A DNA stretch of 64,000 nt from Chlorophyllum brunneum (taxonomy: Eukaryota > Basidiomycota > Agaricomycetes > Agaricales > Agaricaceae). Shown here in pieces: positions 20,287 to 31,758 of this stretch; within the stretch, counting starts at the first letter, position 1; the number at the start of each line of letters is the position of its first letter. Position numbers and translations under genes: made by a program. Where the stretch lies: the NCBI GenBank assembly GCA_963576785.1, contig OY756145.1:1178001-1242000 (forward strand), read 5' to 3'. The notes below the pieces were generated by a model. That model worked only from the letters and a program-made list of their open reading frames with translations. It made no database searches and was not told the origin of the DNA.

Positions 20287-21205
20287 TCTAAGTAGTTTAA
20301 ATTTTAAATTGTTATATTTAATTAATAATAATTTACATTAATTAATTGTAGTTGTCCTAGCGAATGCTAGGCCCAAAATATTGAAGGGGGATAAAGCTAA
20401 TTAAGCTTTAGCTGTTGCAGCAAAGCTATTCTAGCGTAGCTAACTAGTAGTAGCGAATGTTAGTTAGCTCCGTTACTATACTAACTTCTAGCGAAGCTAG
20501 AACGCTGCTAACGTTGGCTACTAGCGTACACTAACTTCGTGACACCCTCGATTGAAAAGGGGGGTAGAGATAAGAGTACCGGTTCAACTTGGAAGGCAGA
20601 GATTATACCAATTTAACTATACTCGCCTATAAAAATTATAATAATCTATATTTTATTGCGGCAATTTTTATAACTATATACTCTTTTAGTCTAGCGAATG
20701 CTAGGCTAGCGAATGTTAGTAGTAACGAAGTTAGTAGCGAATGCTACCGAAGGTGTAGCATAATACAGTTACTACATCTTCTTTTAATGAAATATTTCAT
20801 AAATTTAATTCTTTAAATTATTTTAAAAACAAAATGGGGTAGTGGCCTAGCAAAGCTATTCTGGTTTAGCAACGCTAACTTCGTAATAGCTGCGCTATTA
20901 CTAGTTTCTTTAAATGAATTAGTTTTTAAAGATTTATCTGCTTCTCCAAAGTAAAATTTTTTAATTTATTATTACCTTAATCAGTTACCCTAGGATCAAT
21001 AGCACTATCAATAGAACTGGAACCTGTAGCTTAACGAAGTTATAGTAGCTGCGCTATTCTAACGAATAGCTACGCTACGCTAACTTCGTTACTACTATTA
21101 TTTTCAATCCGATTATTAGATATAATAGTACCTGAAGCTGCTAATCCTGCTAATTTAACAGTATTATCAAATATTATTTGATTATTAGAGAAATGAATAT
21201 AAGAT
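20287..21205. other. Mitochondrial-like DNA insert (probable NUMT)
   Basis: 919 bp, markedly AT-rich and unlike everything else in the window. It is studded with short palindromic units such as TAGCGAATGCTA, TAGCGAAGCTA and AATAGCTGCGCTATT, like the GC-cluster or double-hairpin elements of fungal mitochondrial intergenic DNA. It contains a tRNA-Gly(UCC)-like remnant. It splits LINE-C RNase H between AAGTACTGC and ACCAGTTC with loss of only about 3-4 bases and no poly(A) or TSD, which fits end-joining of organellar DNA at a break. The donor cannot be confirmed from sequence alone. Confidence 0.7.
20572..20626 (-). tRNA. tRNA-Gly(UCC)-like remnant, mitochondrial type, truncated
   Basis: On the minus strand: acceptor 5' strand GCGAGTA, a D-arm-like TAGTTAAATTGGTATAA, an anticodon stem start and loop CTTCCAA (anticodon TCC), then a T-loop-like TTGAACC and TACTC. 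The 3' anticodon stem, variable loop and 5' T stem (about 15-17 bases) are missing, so it cannot fold fully and is a pseudo-tRNA. Confidence 0.42.
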
Positions 21206-24200
21206 ACCAGTTCTGTGTCTGTCGACATGGTTCCTCCAAGCCTCTTCATGATAGAGCTCCCGCCGTCAAGATGTCGAATGGTGGCTGCTGCCGTAAACTG
21301 GCTGGCAAGCAGGTTGGGGTTGGGGTGGACCAAGCCGTCCGTACCGATCATGATGGATTTTGCGTCCGTTGTCGCGTTAGTTGTTACATTGTCCCAAAGC
21401 ATCTTCGAGAGATGAGGGTTGTCCCGGTTGAATCCTATAAAAGATACATTAGTAGAGAAATGGTCAAGTAACCTACGTCCGGGCCAGAGAGATTTAGAAA
21501 CGGAATTAAAATGTTCTATATACCGAGTCTTGGGGGTGGGGCGCAAAAAGTCCATCACAGCTCCTAATGTCTTCTTCTTCTGAACCTCCGTGAAGTTCTT
21601 GATGTGAAGTCGGTGGGGGGAAGAGTGGAATTCCTTCGTTAATCTTACCAAAGCGTGTTCATTGTCCAACATGTGAAACCTCGATGACTGTCGTTCGGCC
21701 AACTTTCGGAGATGAAGTTTGATGGGCATGAGCCCTGCGAGGGACTCTACGCCGCCAGTGGGAGAAGTCCAGAAGGCCCCGGTGATCCAGAGCGCTGCCC
21801 TTCATTGCATTTTGTTGAGGATTTCACAGGTCCCCTTGGTGTGGGATCTATTGTGAAACCATAGTCGGTATCCATATGTCGCGACTGGCATGACACACGA
21901 ACAGTAGAGTAACCTCTTGTTGCCGGGGGACAGACCTCTGATGGAGTTCCCCAACATTTTCATCGCCTTAATCGTGGATATCGCCTTGGCGGAGTAGAAA
22001 CGAACGTGTTCTTTGAAGGTCAATGTCCGGTCGAAATAGAAGCCTAGGTACCACCAATGGGTCTTCAGTTTGAGGGGGTTGCGACCAGTGAACGGCTGAG
22101 ATCCCAAGTCGATGGAGGGATTCGAGTCTTGTCTCGCATGCGTGAAGTGAAAGATTTCAGACTTGCTGTGTTCAATTTCAAGGCCGAATTCATTCATGAG
22201 CTGCTCCATACTGTGGTACATGTGTTGTAAGATTTCCACGTTCTTCTCTAGGGATGGGGATTGCGCAACTAATGTGCCGTCATCTACGAACGACAGGACA
22301 TCGAAGTCCCACTTGTCATGGTGTTCCTCCATACGGGTGTCGAAGACGTGTAAGAGGGGGGCGAGGAATAAGGCGGAGAGGATAGGGCTGAGGGCTGAGC
22401 CCTGACCTACCCCTACCGCTGCGTTGAATTCCGGGGAAGTTTTGTTGTTCCACCGGTAGATGGTGCAGCGATCTTTGAGGTAGTTGTTGAAGAACGTGGC
22501 AACTTGAGGGGGAAATCCTTGCCGTCGTAGAATTTCGACAAGGAGATCATGGTTGAGGGAGGGGAAGAATTGGGCCACGTCGAATGCAAGCACCGACGTT
22601 TTCTTTTTCTTCGTCCAAGCTCCTCGGATGATGTGTGTCAGGAAGATACCCATGTCTTCAGTAGACCATTGGCGGATTGCTCCCAATTGATGTGGATGGA
22701 GGACCTTGAATTTAACGGCCTCGAATTGGAGTCGTTTAGCAAGCATTTTCTCTATTAGCTTGCCAAATGTGTTGAGGAGGATGATCGGTCGGAACGCCTT
22801 CGGAGTGGAGTAGTCGGGTTTGTTGGGTTTTGGAATAATCACCGACGTTGACTTTTTGAAGAGGGTAGGCCAGTGCCCGAAGTTCAGGCACACACTACCG
22901 ATTTTGAGGAGAAGATTGGCACAAGCTTCATCAGCGATGAGATGGGACCAGGAGACATGGTCGGGACCGGGGGAGGAAGAATTCGAGGTATCCTTGAGCA
23001 CCTCCATCATCTCCATGAGAGAGAAGTCAACCCAAGTCCTATTCTCCATTCCATTCGGGGGAGGGAGCTTATCAAGAACTGCCGCGTTCGTTGGTCTATC
23101 GCGGGCAGCATTGTAGTGGAAGTCGAGAGCCGTCCAGAGATCGTCTAGTGTGAGACAAGGCCGGCCGTTGTGGCACATGGCTTCCGTGGCTGGGAGTGCG
23201 CGGTCTTTGACCCATGGCATGAGATCCCATGGGCGTTTTCGGTCGACAGAGATTTCTTGTATCTTCTTGTCAAAGTAAGCTCTTTTCATCTTCCTTGTGG
23301 TCTTGCAAAAAGCGTTCCACTTGCACTTGTTCTTGTGATCTGCACGGTGCGTAGCGAGTGCAGTCGAGCACTCCTCGTTCCACCAGGTCTTGGATCTAGT
23401 GGTGATCTTGGTCGTCTTCGCATTCTGGGTCCAGGATCTGTCAAAAAGAACTTCCAATTCGGCAGCAGCTCTCTCCAGCTCGTCCACATCATTCATCGGC
23501 CAGTTCTTGTTCTGGATTCCTTCTATGATATCCATCAGGAACCTGGTTTCTTCTTCCGAGTCTTTGGGGATGGTCAATCTTTCGATGACGACATCCATCT
23601 GCGGAATAGGTAACCTGATTAGCAGGGGGGCATGGTCTGAGTTGTACCGATTGCTGTCCTGGATAGCGTGGGAGGGAATGTGTGGAAGCGTTCCCAAAAC
23701 AAAGATTAGGTCGATAACCATGTCTGGTAAGTTGGGGTCCGAGGCATATTGAGTCGGCTTGGTCTCAGATGGAGTTGTCCTCACAAGGTTGAGGGCTTTG
23801 GTGACCATAAGGAGTTGGTCCGCACTCGCCGGATGTTGATCTGTCGAAGGGTCCCAGAACTCTGACCTGATGTTGATGTCTCCTCCCAGAAGAAGAAAGG
23901 GTGGGAGGTCGAAGAGTCGCTCCTCGAGGAAGTGGAGCACAGTGTTACGGCTATCATTATAGACATTTAGCAGCAGTAATTCTTCTCCTCCCGCATATAG
24001 AGATACACACAGAAGGTCTCGATGGTCGATTATGTCTCTTCGGATGGAGGGTCGGAGTCGTTTAAGCCTTTTATGGGCAAAGGCTAGGACTTGCGGAGTG
24101 GTACGGTGTTCCGTGTTGACCATACGTTGCAGGTATCATCAGCGTCCCACTTGAAGGACTTCTTCGGCAATGAATGGATATGAAAGGAGTGTCCAGTCCG

Positions 24201-24425
24201 GGTGGACTGGGCCTCCTACGAGGGGGATTCTGTCGTTAGAGACAGAGGAAGGGATGTCTTGGAGGTATCTCCAAGGGGGTTCTTGTATGAGGAGGAGGTC
24301 GACGTCACCTCTACATGCGAGGACTGTCTCCATCACTCCATACAATCTTCCTATGTTGTGAGAGCAGACCTTCAACTCATTCAAGAGTGAGCGAGGAGGC
24401 CTGTCTTGTTCATTAGGGACATTAT

Positions 24426-26630
24426 TCATTGAGGGGGGGTAGTTTGGCTTCGACTAGCCCGGGGTGGTGAGGAGGCAGCGGGTGATGGAACTCCTTTGTT
24501 CGCTCGTAGTTCGAGCATCTTGTTAGCATGCCAGTCATGGTCGAATCGTTTCTTCCAAAACTGACATTTTCGGTCAGTAGCTAGGTGGTCCTTGCCACAG
24601 TTGGAGCACGTTGCCTTGTGGGGGCATGGTTCTCTGGGGGGGGTAGCCGCAATAGGCAGAGTGGCCTTATCATTGCCCTTGCAGCAGTGGGCAAATGATC
24701 AGTGGTTGGCGGTGGCATGCGGCCCTTTGCAGTGCACGCATGAGAAGAGCCTTGCTCGGCATCGGACGAGGGGGTGGCCCCATCTGCAACATTTGGAGCA
24801 GAACGGGACTCCCGGGTTGGCTGTGGCCCTCCTGATGTGGAAAAGCCCTCCATAGATGTTGAGGAACTTGTTCTTGATCTTACCAATGTTGGTTCCTGCC
24901 TTCAAGTCCCAGATTTCGAACCACACTGTACAGGTGTCTGAATGTTTTGAGTTGCGTCATATGCATGGTTGCGACGCGAATTGGATGGCATCAGAGTGGA
25001 TCGAACTCCGGATGCTGGAGACCACATCGGCCTCGGTGAGGACCTGTCCTCGGGGGGTGATGTAACTTACGTCCGTGACTTTCACGAACGATTTGGACTT
25101 GGGGAGGGTAGCATCACCTGTGGTGATTCCTCCAAATTTCTCCTTGAGCCACACTTTGACAACTTCGAGCTCCGTGGGGGTTAAGACCTCCGAGGTGTGG
25201 ACCAATAGGCCCAGCTTACCCTGCGAGGCAGCTATAACCCTCGTCTTGGACTTCCCCACGATCAGGCATGCATTGAGAGAGTCGATGATGGCCCCGAAGT
25301 TGGTAACGGCAGGACCAGTGAGAAGGGGAATGATCACCTGCTTTCGCGAGGGACCATTAAGGGTGGAGCGAGTAGTACCAGTTTTTTTGCCTGGCTTCTT
25401 ATTTGCAGGGGAGGCAGAGGGAGAGTAGGCAGCATCGTACATCGCCACAATCTTCTCATTGGAGAGCTCGGGGAATTTACTCGCAAACTCTAAGAGCTTG
25501 AGAGGATCCCGAGCGTTGGTGGTGGGGGCGGTATTAGAAGGGGCCTTCTTGGCTGCCATCGAGGCATAGGAAGATTTCATTCCTTCCTGGGGGGTGGTTT
25601 TGGTTCCTTTACCATTGGGTGCGGGAACCGGAGTTTTGACGGCCTTTTCAGGCATAGCGGAGGGGGTGGCTTTGGCAGGCGTGGCCTTAGTTGGTCCCGG
25701 GGTCTTCGGAGCCGGAGTCCTTGGTTTCCTGGCTTGCTTCTTCTTTCCATGAGCCACAGTCTTGAACTCTACTTTGGAGATCATTTGAACATCATCATCG
25801 GAGATACCTGAATGAGTGACATCATTGCCACCGGTGATACCTGGAGTGACAATGTGTTCGATGACCTCCATGTGGATGTTGTCAGGTTTGCGTGTGGGAC
25901 CTTTGGAGGCCATGCGGGAGGGGTGTGTAACATCTTGCTGCAGTGTTTCCTCAGCATGGACGGTAGTGCACTTACCAAAATTTATCTCCAACCATCCTTG
26001 GAGGTCTCCTTTCTTTCCGTCGACTGCTACCTTAAGCAATCCCGCCTTACTCAAGGTCTCCGTCAATTCCGTGAACGCTTGGCCGAACACCAATCCTTCG
26101 TCACCACTCATGTTGTATGTGCTGCAGGCTTTCACCTACTCTGAGATCTTGCCGACCTCTTTCACAGCATCCTTGTAAAATTCTTCGGGACCATCTCTTT
26201 GGTCCTCGTGGGTTTCGTCCTCGTCATCTTTGACTTGGACCTTCTTATTGGTTGTGAGCTCTTCCTTGACTTGCTCAGCCCAGTTCTCTCCTGAGTAATA
26301 CTGGTCTCCGCTGACTCTCGTCCGTTTGGAGACACGGTGGATAGTGCGGTCTCCTTCGCCTTGGAAGGGGTTCGTGGTGACTGGAGTAGGTGGTGTGGCC
26401 GGCCTACTGTCTAGGACTGACGGGGGAACCATGCCGCTGTAGGCTTGGTCCATAGGTACGAATGGCCTAGTTGTAATTGGCATCCTAGGGAATAGGACGC
26501 CGGGGGGTGGTAGAGCCGGAGAGGCCATGAAGATGGAGGGGGGTGGAACACATGTTGTGTTCCCGAAGATCACCCCATCACCGTTGGGCGTGGTCTCTCT
26601 AGGAGAGAGATTCGAACATAGCACAGGCAT
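24426..26630 (-). pseudogene. LINE-C ORF1 (Gag-like, zinc knuckles)
   Basis: A single frame of 734 codons from ATG 26630 to a TGA that overlaps the ORF2 start (ATGA, 24426-24429). An acidic N-terminal part (EDETHEDQRDGPEEF) precedes a Lys/Pro/Ala-rich linker near 25560-25730, then DPLKLLEFASKFPELSNEK, then PKSKSFVKVTDVSYI near 25090, then Cys/His clusters (CSKCCRWGHPLVRC near 24800, CVHCKGPHATANH, CSNCGKDH). Stops at 26136-26138 (TGG to TAG), 24957-24959 (CGA to TGA) and 24699-24701 (TGG to TGA). The linker composition suggests a disordered RNA-binding region (inference). Confidence 0.87.
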
Positions 26631-26715
26631 TGTGTATCCTAGTACTGTAGACTAATACTGTGTAATCGACTTTTGAAAATCAATGGTGGTGGTACGAGTC
26701 AAAGAAGGGATGTTT

Positions 26716-29135
26716 GCTTCTGGCCAAGCTGTAGATATTTCTGTTCTTGATCTACTGCCAAGTCTTCTAGCTAGGGAGTGGGTCCATTTCTCAGCCTTAG
26801 AGCTGATGGATGCCCTGAGTGCTTGCTCGGGTGTGTCCACCCTGGGGCTAGACCATGTAATGTGGACCCACCTCAAACAAATTACCAAGGACCCTGATGT
26901 CCTTTGGCTATTCATTGGGATAGCTAATGCCTGCATGCATGTGGGTCATTGGCCATCTCACTTCAAGGAAAGCTTGTCAGTTATCATACTGAAGCCGGGC
27001 AAGCCATCCTACTCAATGCCTAAGGTATTCAGGCCCATTGTGCTCCTGAACACCTTTGGCAAGCTTATTGAGAAGATGATCTCGGATCACCTCCAGTTTG
27101 ACTTGGTCAAACATGGAGTCTTTCATCCAAATCAGCTTGGTGGTATCCGTCAGAGATCCACTGATGATGCTAGGATGCTCCTAACCCACATCGTTCACGC
27201 AGGGTGGGCCAAAGGCCTCAAGACTAGTGTTGTTGCTTTTGACATTGCTCAGTTCTTTCTTTTGCTCAACCACAATATGTTGTTGGCTATCCTACAGAAG
27301 CAAGGATTCAACCCCTGTGTGGGTAGATTCTTTACCTCTTATTTAGTTGGCTGTTCTATGTAATATGTGTGGGGGGACCACAAGTCTGATCTTAGACAGG
27401 CAGATGTTGGGGTAGATTAGGGCTCTTCACACTCTCCTGTCCTCTCTGGCCTTTATCTTGCCCCTTTTATGAAGTTTTATGACAGGAAGGCAATCACACT
27501 TGGGAGTACTTTACTTTCATATGTCAATGATGGCCTCGCCATCACCCAGGCTAAGACTTGGGAACCTAACCTGGTATGCCTTAAGCAGGCATACCAGATT
27601 ATACATCACCTGACTATGTTGTTTGGGCTTGCCATTGAACACAACAAGTCTGAAGTGTTTCATTTCTCCCATAAATGGGGAGATCACAACCCACCACTAG
27701 ATCTGGGGTATGCTCCCCATACCAGTGACGCTTCATTACACCCTAAGACCCATTGGAGGTACTTGGGTTTTTTCTTTGATTGCACTCTTACTTTTAAAGA
27801 GCATGTTTAGTATTATGCTACTAAGTCTCTGTCTATGGTCAAGGCCATGGGCATACTTGGTAACTCATTGTGAGGTCTTCTTTCTACCCAGAAGAGGACT
27901 CTTTATCACTTATGTGTAGTACCTATCGCTACATATGGGTTTTGACTTTGGTTTTATGAGGGTGCCCATAACAAGGCCCTTCTGAAACAGCTTAACACTA
28001 TGCAGCAGAAAGCTGCATTGTGGATCACTGGTGCATTCTGCACTAGCCCTACCAGAGGAGCTAAGGCCTTAGCTGGCCTCATCCCCATCTACCTCCATCT
28101 CAAGAAACTGGCTATCCGTGCCATCCACAGGGTAGCCACAATTTCTGAGAACCATCCTGTTTGTTCTGTTATGGGGCATCAGTATATAGCAGGCTGTGTT
28201 CCACACCCTAGGACCTCTGCTCAGGTGGTCAAGGTCAAGGGGCCAGTCATGGAGGCAAAGTCTCGTTTGCCAGACTTAACGGAGACATTCAAGCTGTTTG
28301 CACTTGAAGCATCCCCAGGTTCTCGTCTCCTGGACCACTATGTGGCCCAGGTGACTTATAAAACATATGATATCTTGCTCAGTGGAAACCCTGCAAGTCA
28401 TCAAGTGGATTTGCTCAATAATACTCTTCGTGGGTATTGTGAGGACAGATGGGTTGTCTACACAGTAACAGATGCAAGTCTACCATTGGTTAGAGACTAC
28501 CAGGCAGTTTCAGCTGCCCACATTTATAGGGGGACACGTTTGCTTTGTATATCACATCATCCAGCTGGTAAAGTTACAGCCCCAGATACTGAATTTTTTG
28601 CTATTTGTATGGCTTTGGGAACTGCTGTGGTAGTTTCTGAGGCTGTACACATTGTGGTCTTTACAGACTCGATTGGTTCTGCCAAGCAAGCTCTTGACCT
28701 GTCTGTACATTCTGGTCAGGGACATTCCCTGGCTGTTTGTCATCTCTTGTTAGGGTGGTTCAGGGGTCATCCTGACTATTCCCTCACTTTCTGGTCCATT
28801 CCGTCTTTGGTGAAATGGTCCATTCATCAGGAGGTGCATTTATTTGCCACAGAGCTTCAAATCACTGCTGGATGTTGCCTAGTGACATCTATTGATTCAC
28901 TACATAAACTCAATGTAGCAACTGTTCAGAAGTCCTGGAGGGTCACCTTCCAGGACTCCTCTTATTGCAGTTCGAACTTCCTTGTTCTCAAGGATAGTAA
29001 GAACAAAGTACTACAGCCAATGTACCTTCATGGGGGTTCTTGGCTTCCTTTCTTTCCCTCTCAGTCCATTGCAATGAGAGTGAATCGTGCCATTCTCGGG
29101 CACGCTCCAACTGGCAAGTACTGCTCCCAGTTCCA
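26716..29135 (+). pseudogene. LINE-A ORF2 remnant: RT, RNase H, part of the C-terminus
   Basis: Continuation of 18557-19001 after the LINE-C. One frame over 2.4 kb: RT motif A FDIAQFFLLLNH near 27237, motif C Val-Asn-Asp-Gly at about 27524-27535 (first Asp lost), linker, RNase H (TDASLPLVRDYQ near 28468, DTEFFAI near 28585 with the usual Ala changed, FTDSIGSAKQA near 28660). Stops near 27361 (TAA), 27418 (TAG), 27808 (TAG), 27871 and 27943 (TGA); from about 28000 the frame is open beyond 29135. LINE-A ends abruptly at 29135 inside the C-terminal region, before the Cys/His motif. Confidence 0.87.
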
Positions 29136-29400
29136 CCATTGCTCCTTGACTTGTTACCACCACCACCACTTTTTCCACTTCCTTTCCCCATCGTACCATT
29201 TGTCTCCTGGGCTCTCTCTCATGGGCCTGGGTCTTTTCTGAGCCTTCACTGGCTGTAGGGGGGCAGTCTGTGTGGTAATGTTACTTGGTCAATGGGCGGC
29301 ATGCCCTTGGTAAAGGCAATTAAAGGTGGGTATATCCCTACCGCATCTGACTGATGCCTATACACACAGATCAACGGGGCAGCCCCTTGGTAAAGGGTCT
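29136..29400. other. Unassigned non-LINE sequence left of SINE copy 3
   Basis: Sequence not matching LINE-A, -B, -C or the tRNA-headed block. It contains CCACCACCACCAC and two CCTTGGTAAAGG-like repeats (near 29308 and 29384), the second being the SINE target site. No credible gene: the reading frame crossing it is the tail of LINE-A ORF2. Together with 30577-31758 it may be one insertion later opened by the SINE. Confidence 0.5.
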
Positions 29401-30576
29401 TTTTTTTTTTTTTTTTAAATCAACATGTTTAAGGTGGTGTGCAATCACAGTCCACCTGTATCTACTGTGACATGTAGGCTACAAAAGTAATGGTATTCGA
29501 AGACAGGCTCTCCCCTGGCCAAACTAGACCGCCAACAGGCGGTCTGGGTGAATAGTCACAGAAACACGCACGAACGCACAAGTCCTAGACCAGACATACA
29601 AGCAACCCCTAGCCTCCCCTCCCTAGGGAGAGTATGCATCAATTCGCAATTAACTTCTACACATGTCAGAGACATGGAAAGCTAGCAGGGGCCTGTCTAT
29701 GGAGCCCCTTGAGGGGTCTCTTACCACCAGCCTTAGCCAATGGCAACATGGAATCAACTTGAGCTGGAACCTGGCTATTTTTCCTGTACCAGGCCAACTG
29801 ATGTAGGATTTAGTCCTCTCGAGCCAAATGAGCATTCTCTGATAACTGGCAGCTTTTTTCAGCATGCCCCGGTACATCACCTGCTATGGCCTACAACTTC
29901 ACCCAGGTGCTACCCCAGAGTTGCTTCCTGTTTCTCAGCAGCCAGTTCGGTATGCCTTATGGCCCAGATCCCCGTGCTTAACTGTCTGAGATCCATACCC
30001 TGCAGACACCACTACCAGATTGGTCCTGAGGTTATTTTAAGCCAACTTAGTCAGCATCCTCAATCTGGAGATTGGGTTATGTCTACTAACTACTGGAACT
30101 ATGCCAAAGCGGACCAGGAGGGGTATTCTATCTTGGCAGCTTTTTTCAGCATGCTCTGAGTCAGACTGTTATCACAACATTCCCCTTCTTATAATGCCCT
30201 ATCTCCAGCAGTGGCTTAGGTAATCCTCCCAAGTTAGGCCCCGGCATTAGGGCACCACCGCCTTTGGCCAATATTGGACTTGGGCGATGTACACAGCTGG
30301 GTCACACCATGACAGTGTGACATCACTATGTGACTTGCTATGTGGCTGGGTGTGACAACTCCCATGCTAGCCTGTGACAGCACCAAATAATGCCAAACAG
30401 GACCACACAACCTAATCCAGTGTCACCCAGGAATATTGCTAAGTAACTACACCTCGTGCACTGGTACTTCCCATGGTTGAGAATAAATCCCCCTCACAGA
30501 TTTCGAACCCAGGACCTCCTAGCCAAGCAGTCTAGTAGGAATTAAGCCTACACCCAAACCACTCGACCATTAGGCC
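29401..30576 (-). mobile_element. tRNA-headed SINE with LINE-A 3' tail, copy 3
   Basis: Minus strand: tRNA-headed block (30576 to 29695) joined to about 280 bp of LINE-A 3' UTR (29694 to 29418) and a tail seen as poly(T) 29400-29417. TSD CTTGGTAAAGRGTCT at 29386-29400 and 30579-30593 (one mismatch) shows that block plus LINE-A tail moved as one unit. The LINE-A tail starts just after the ORF2 stop of the donor, so it holds the whole 3' UTR that LINE-A RT would recognise. No coding capacity expected. Confidence 0.85.
30499..30569 (-). promoter_or_regulatory. Pol III type 2 promoter-like A and B boxes, SINE copy 3
   Basis: Minus strand A box TGGTCGAGTGGT (30558-30569), the best match of the four copies to the consensus, and B box GGTTCGAAATC (30499-30509). 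Confidence 0.62.
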
Positions 30577-31758
30577 AACTTGGTAAAGAGTCTTAAAGGC
30601 TGGAGTACTGGCCACCTTGCTCGCTTGCGCTCACTGGGTTGCCAGTAGTGGCAGCCCTTCTATTAATCCAATGGAGTTGTAGTCCTGTATAGGGTTCGCA
30701 TGGTGGTTTTAACCCCTGCTGCAGCTCAAGTCTGGCTAGCATCTCAAGGCTGGGTTATCCTGGCTAACAACGGACATCCGGGCCTACCCCTAATTGTGCT
30801 TGCACATCGGTGGGGAGTATGCTGAAAAAAGCCACCCTGTTGTACCTGAAAGGGACCAAAAGGATAAGGAATGGTAATAGGGGGTATGGAGGTGAAAACA
30901 AGCCAACCGAAAGGACAGGCCACCTCCCACCAGTGTTGCCATGCCTTCAGGAACCCCTCTGGGGGTAGTGCCTGGTCATTAGTAGGGATACACCAAACTC
31001 CAGGACACTGGGTGGGTGTGGGTTGACACAGGAAAACTCGGGTTGATTGGTGCTTGTTCTGTGGATTGCTTAGTAACCCGCTCCGTGGGTTGCTTATGTG
31101 ATCCAATGTGAACACCACCCTAGTAGTGCCCCCTGTGAGATGGAGATCCCTGCCAGTATTAGCACATAGATCCATGCCCAAAGACAAGTCACCTCCTCTG
31201 GGGGTAGGGCATAGCGGAAGCGGCTGTGGGGGAATGGGAAGCTAGTCCAGGGGTTGCACCTTGGAGATACGCCTTTGTGGCCTCTGTCTGCCCAACTAGT
31301 GGACCGTAGCAGGCCATTTACTGGGAGCATACTGAAAAAAGCTGCCCAGTTACCGAGAAGGAGTGGCCCAGCTCAAGAGGTCTAGATCTTCCATCAATAG
31401 GTCTCTGCCAACAACGGAGTGTACCCATTTAAGTTGATACCATGTAAGTAGTCTGGATTTGGGGTGGCAATGTGTGCAGTCATGTGGTGAGATCCCGTCC
31501 ATGCACCATATAGGAAGGATGTCTCAAGCAAACAGTGGGCCAGTCCTCAGGGATACCGCACTCTCTCAGTAGTGGGGTGTCCACCCAAGCTAAAGGCTTT
31601 ACCTCTTAGGAGGGAGGGGCAAAGTCCCTGCAACATGGCTGGATGTGACACCAATATGGGAGCTTGGGAATACACTGGGTGTTTTATGGGCACATATCGT
31701 CTCAAGACCCCTGTCTCTGGGCTGCTAGAAGTTTGCCTGCAAAGGACTCTGTGTATGG
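30577..31758. repeat. Unassigned repeat, distantly related to the tRNA-headed block
   Basis: No LINE match and no convincing ORF. Two GCTGAAAAAAGCC-type motifs (near 30820 and 31330) echo those of the tRNA-headed block. After the second, the order of CAGTTACCGAGAA, GGCCCAGCTCAAGAGG, ATCTTCCATC and AAGTTGATACCATG matches the block's 3' body with clear divergence. Probably an older member or relative of the same noncoding element. LINE-A resumes at 31759, repeating about 75 bp also seen left of 29135 but at only roughly 80% similarity, so this is not a simple TSD. Confidence 0.5.

Larger units (their letters stand above)
19473..24429 (-). pseudogene. LINE-C ORF2 (endonuclease, RT, RNase H), interrupted by mitochondrial-like DNA
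   Basis: About 1345 codons once the insert is discounted. Endonuclease: ATG at 24429, CSHNIGRLYG, LLIQEPPWR, GGDINIRSEFWD, SDHAPL. RT: a 773-codon open stretch (24123-21802) with motif A FDVAQFFPSLNH and an intact motif C SFVDDG (near 22275), the best-preserved RT in the window. RNase H begins near 21370 (GTDGLVHPNPN) and is split by the insert. The C-terminus ends FGSAPA at 19473. Stops: tandem TGA near 24139, TGA at 21802 (CGA-type), TAG near 20034 and TGA near 19740. Confidence 0.9.
19002..26712 (-). mobile_element. LINE-C, nearly full length, minus strand, inserted in LINE-A
   Basis: Reads on the minus strand from its 5' end (CATCCCTTCTTTGAC, 26712) through 5' UTR, ORF1 and ORF2 to a 3' UTR and a tail seen as poly(T) 19002-19028. 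A 14-bp TSD, GCTTCTGGCYAAGC, lies at 18987-19000 and 26716-26729 (one mismatch). About 6.8 kb without the 0.9-kb mitochondrial-like insert at 20287-21205. The same 5' terminal sequence is found at 63004 (-) and 53268 (+), which defines the family start. Confidence 0.9.

Noticed and set aside
20589..20816. 75-codon ORF in the mitochondrial-like insert
   Set aside because: Crosses the tRNA remnant and palindromic units; composition reflects AT-rich intergenic DNA.
30744..31187. 147-codon minus-strand ORF in the unassigned repeat
   Set aside because: No motif, and the sequence is shared with the noncoding block family. Length is possible by chance in moderately GC-rich DNA.
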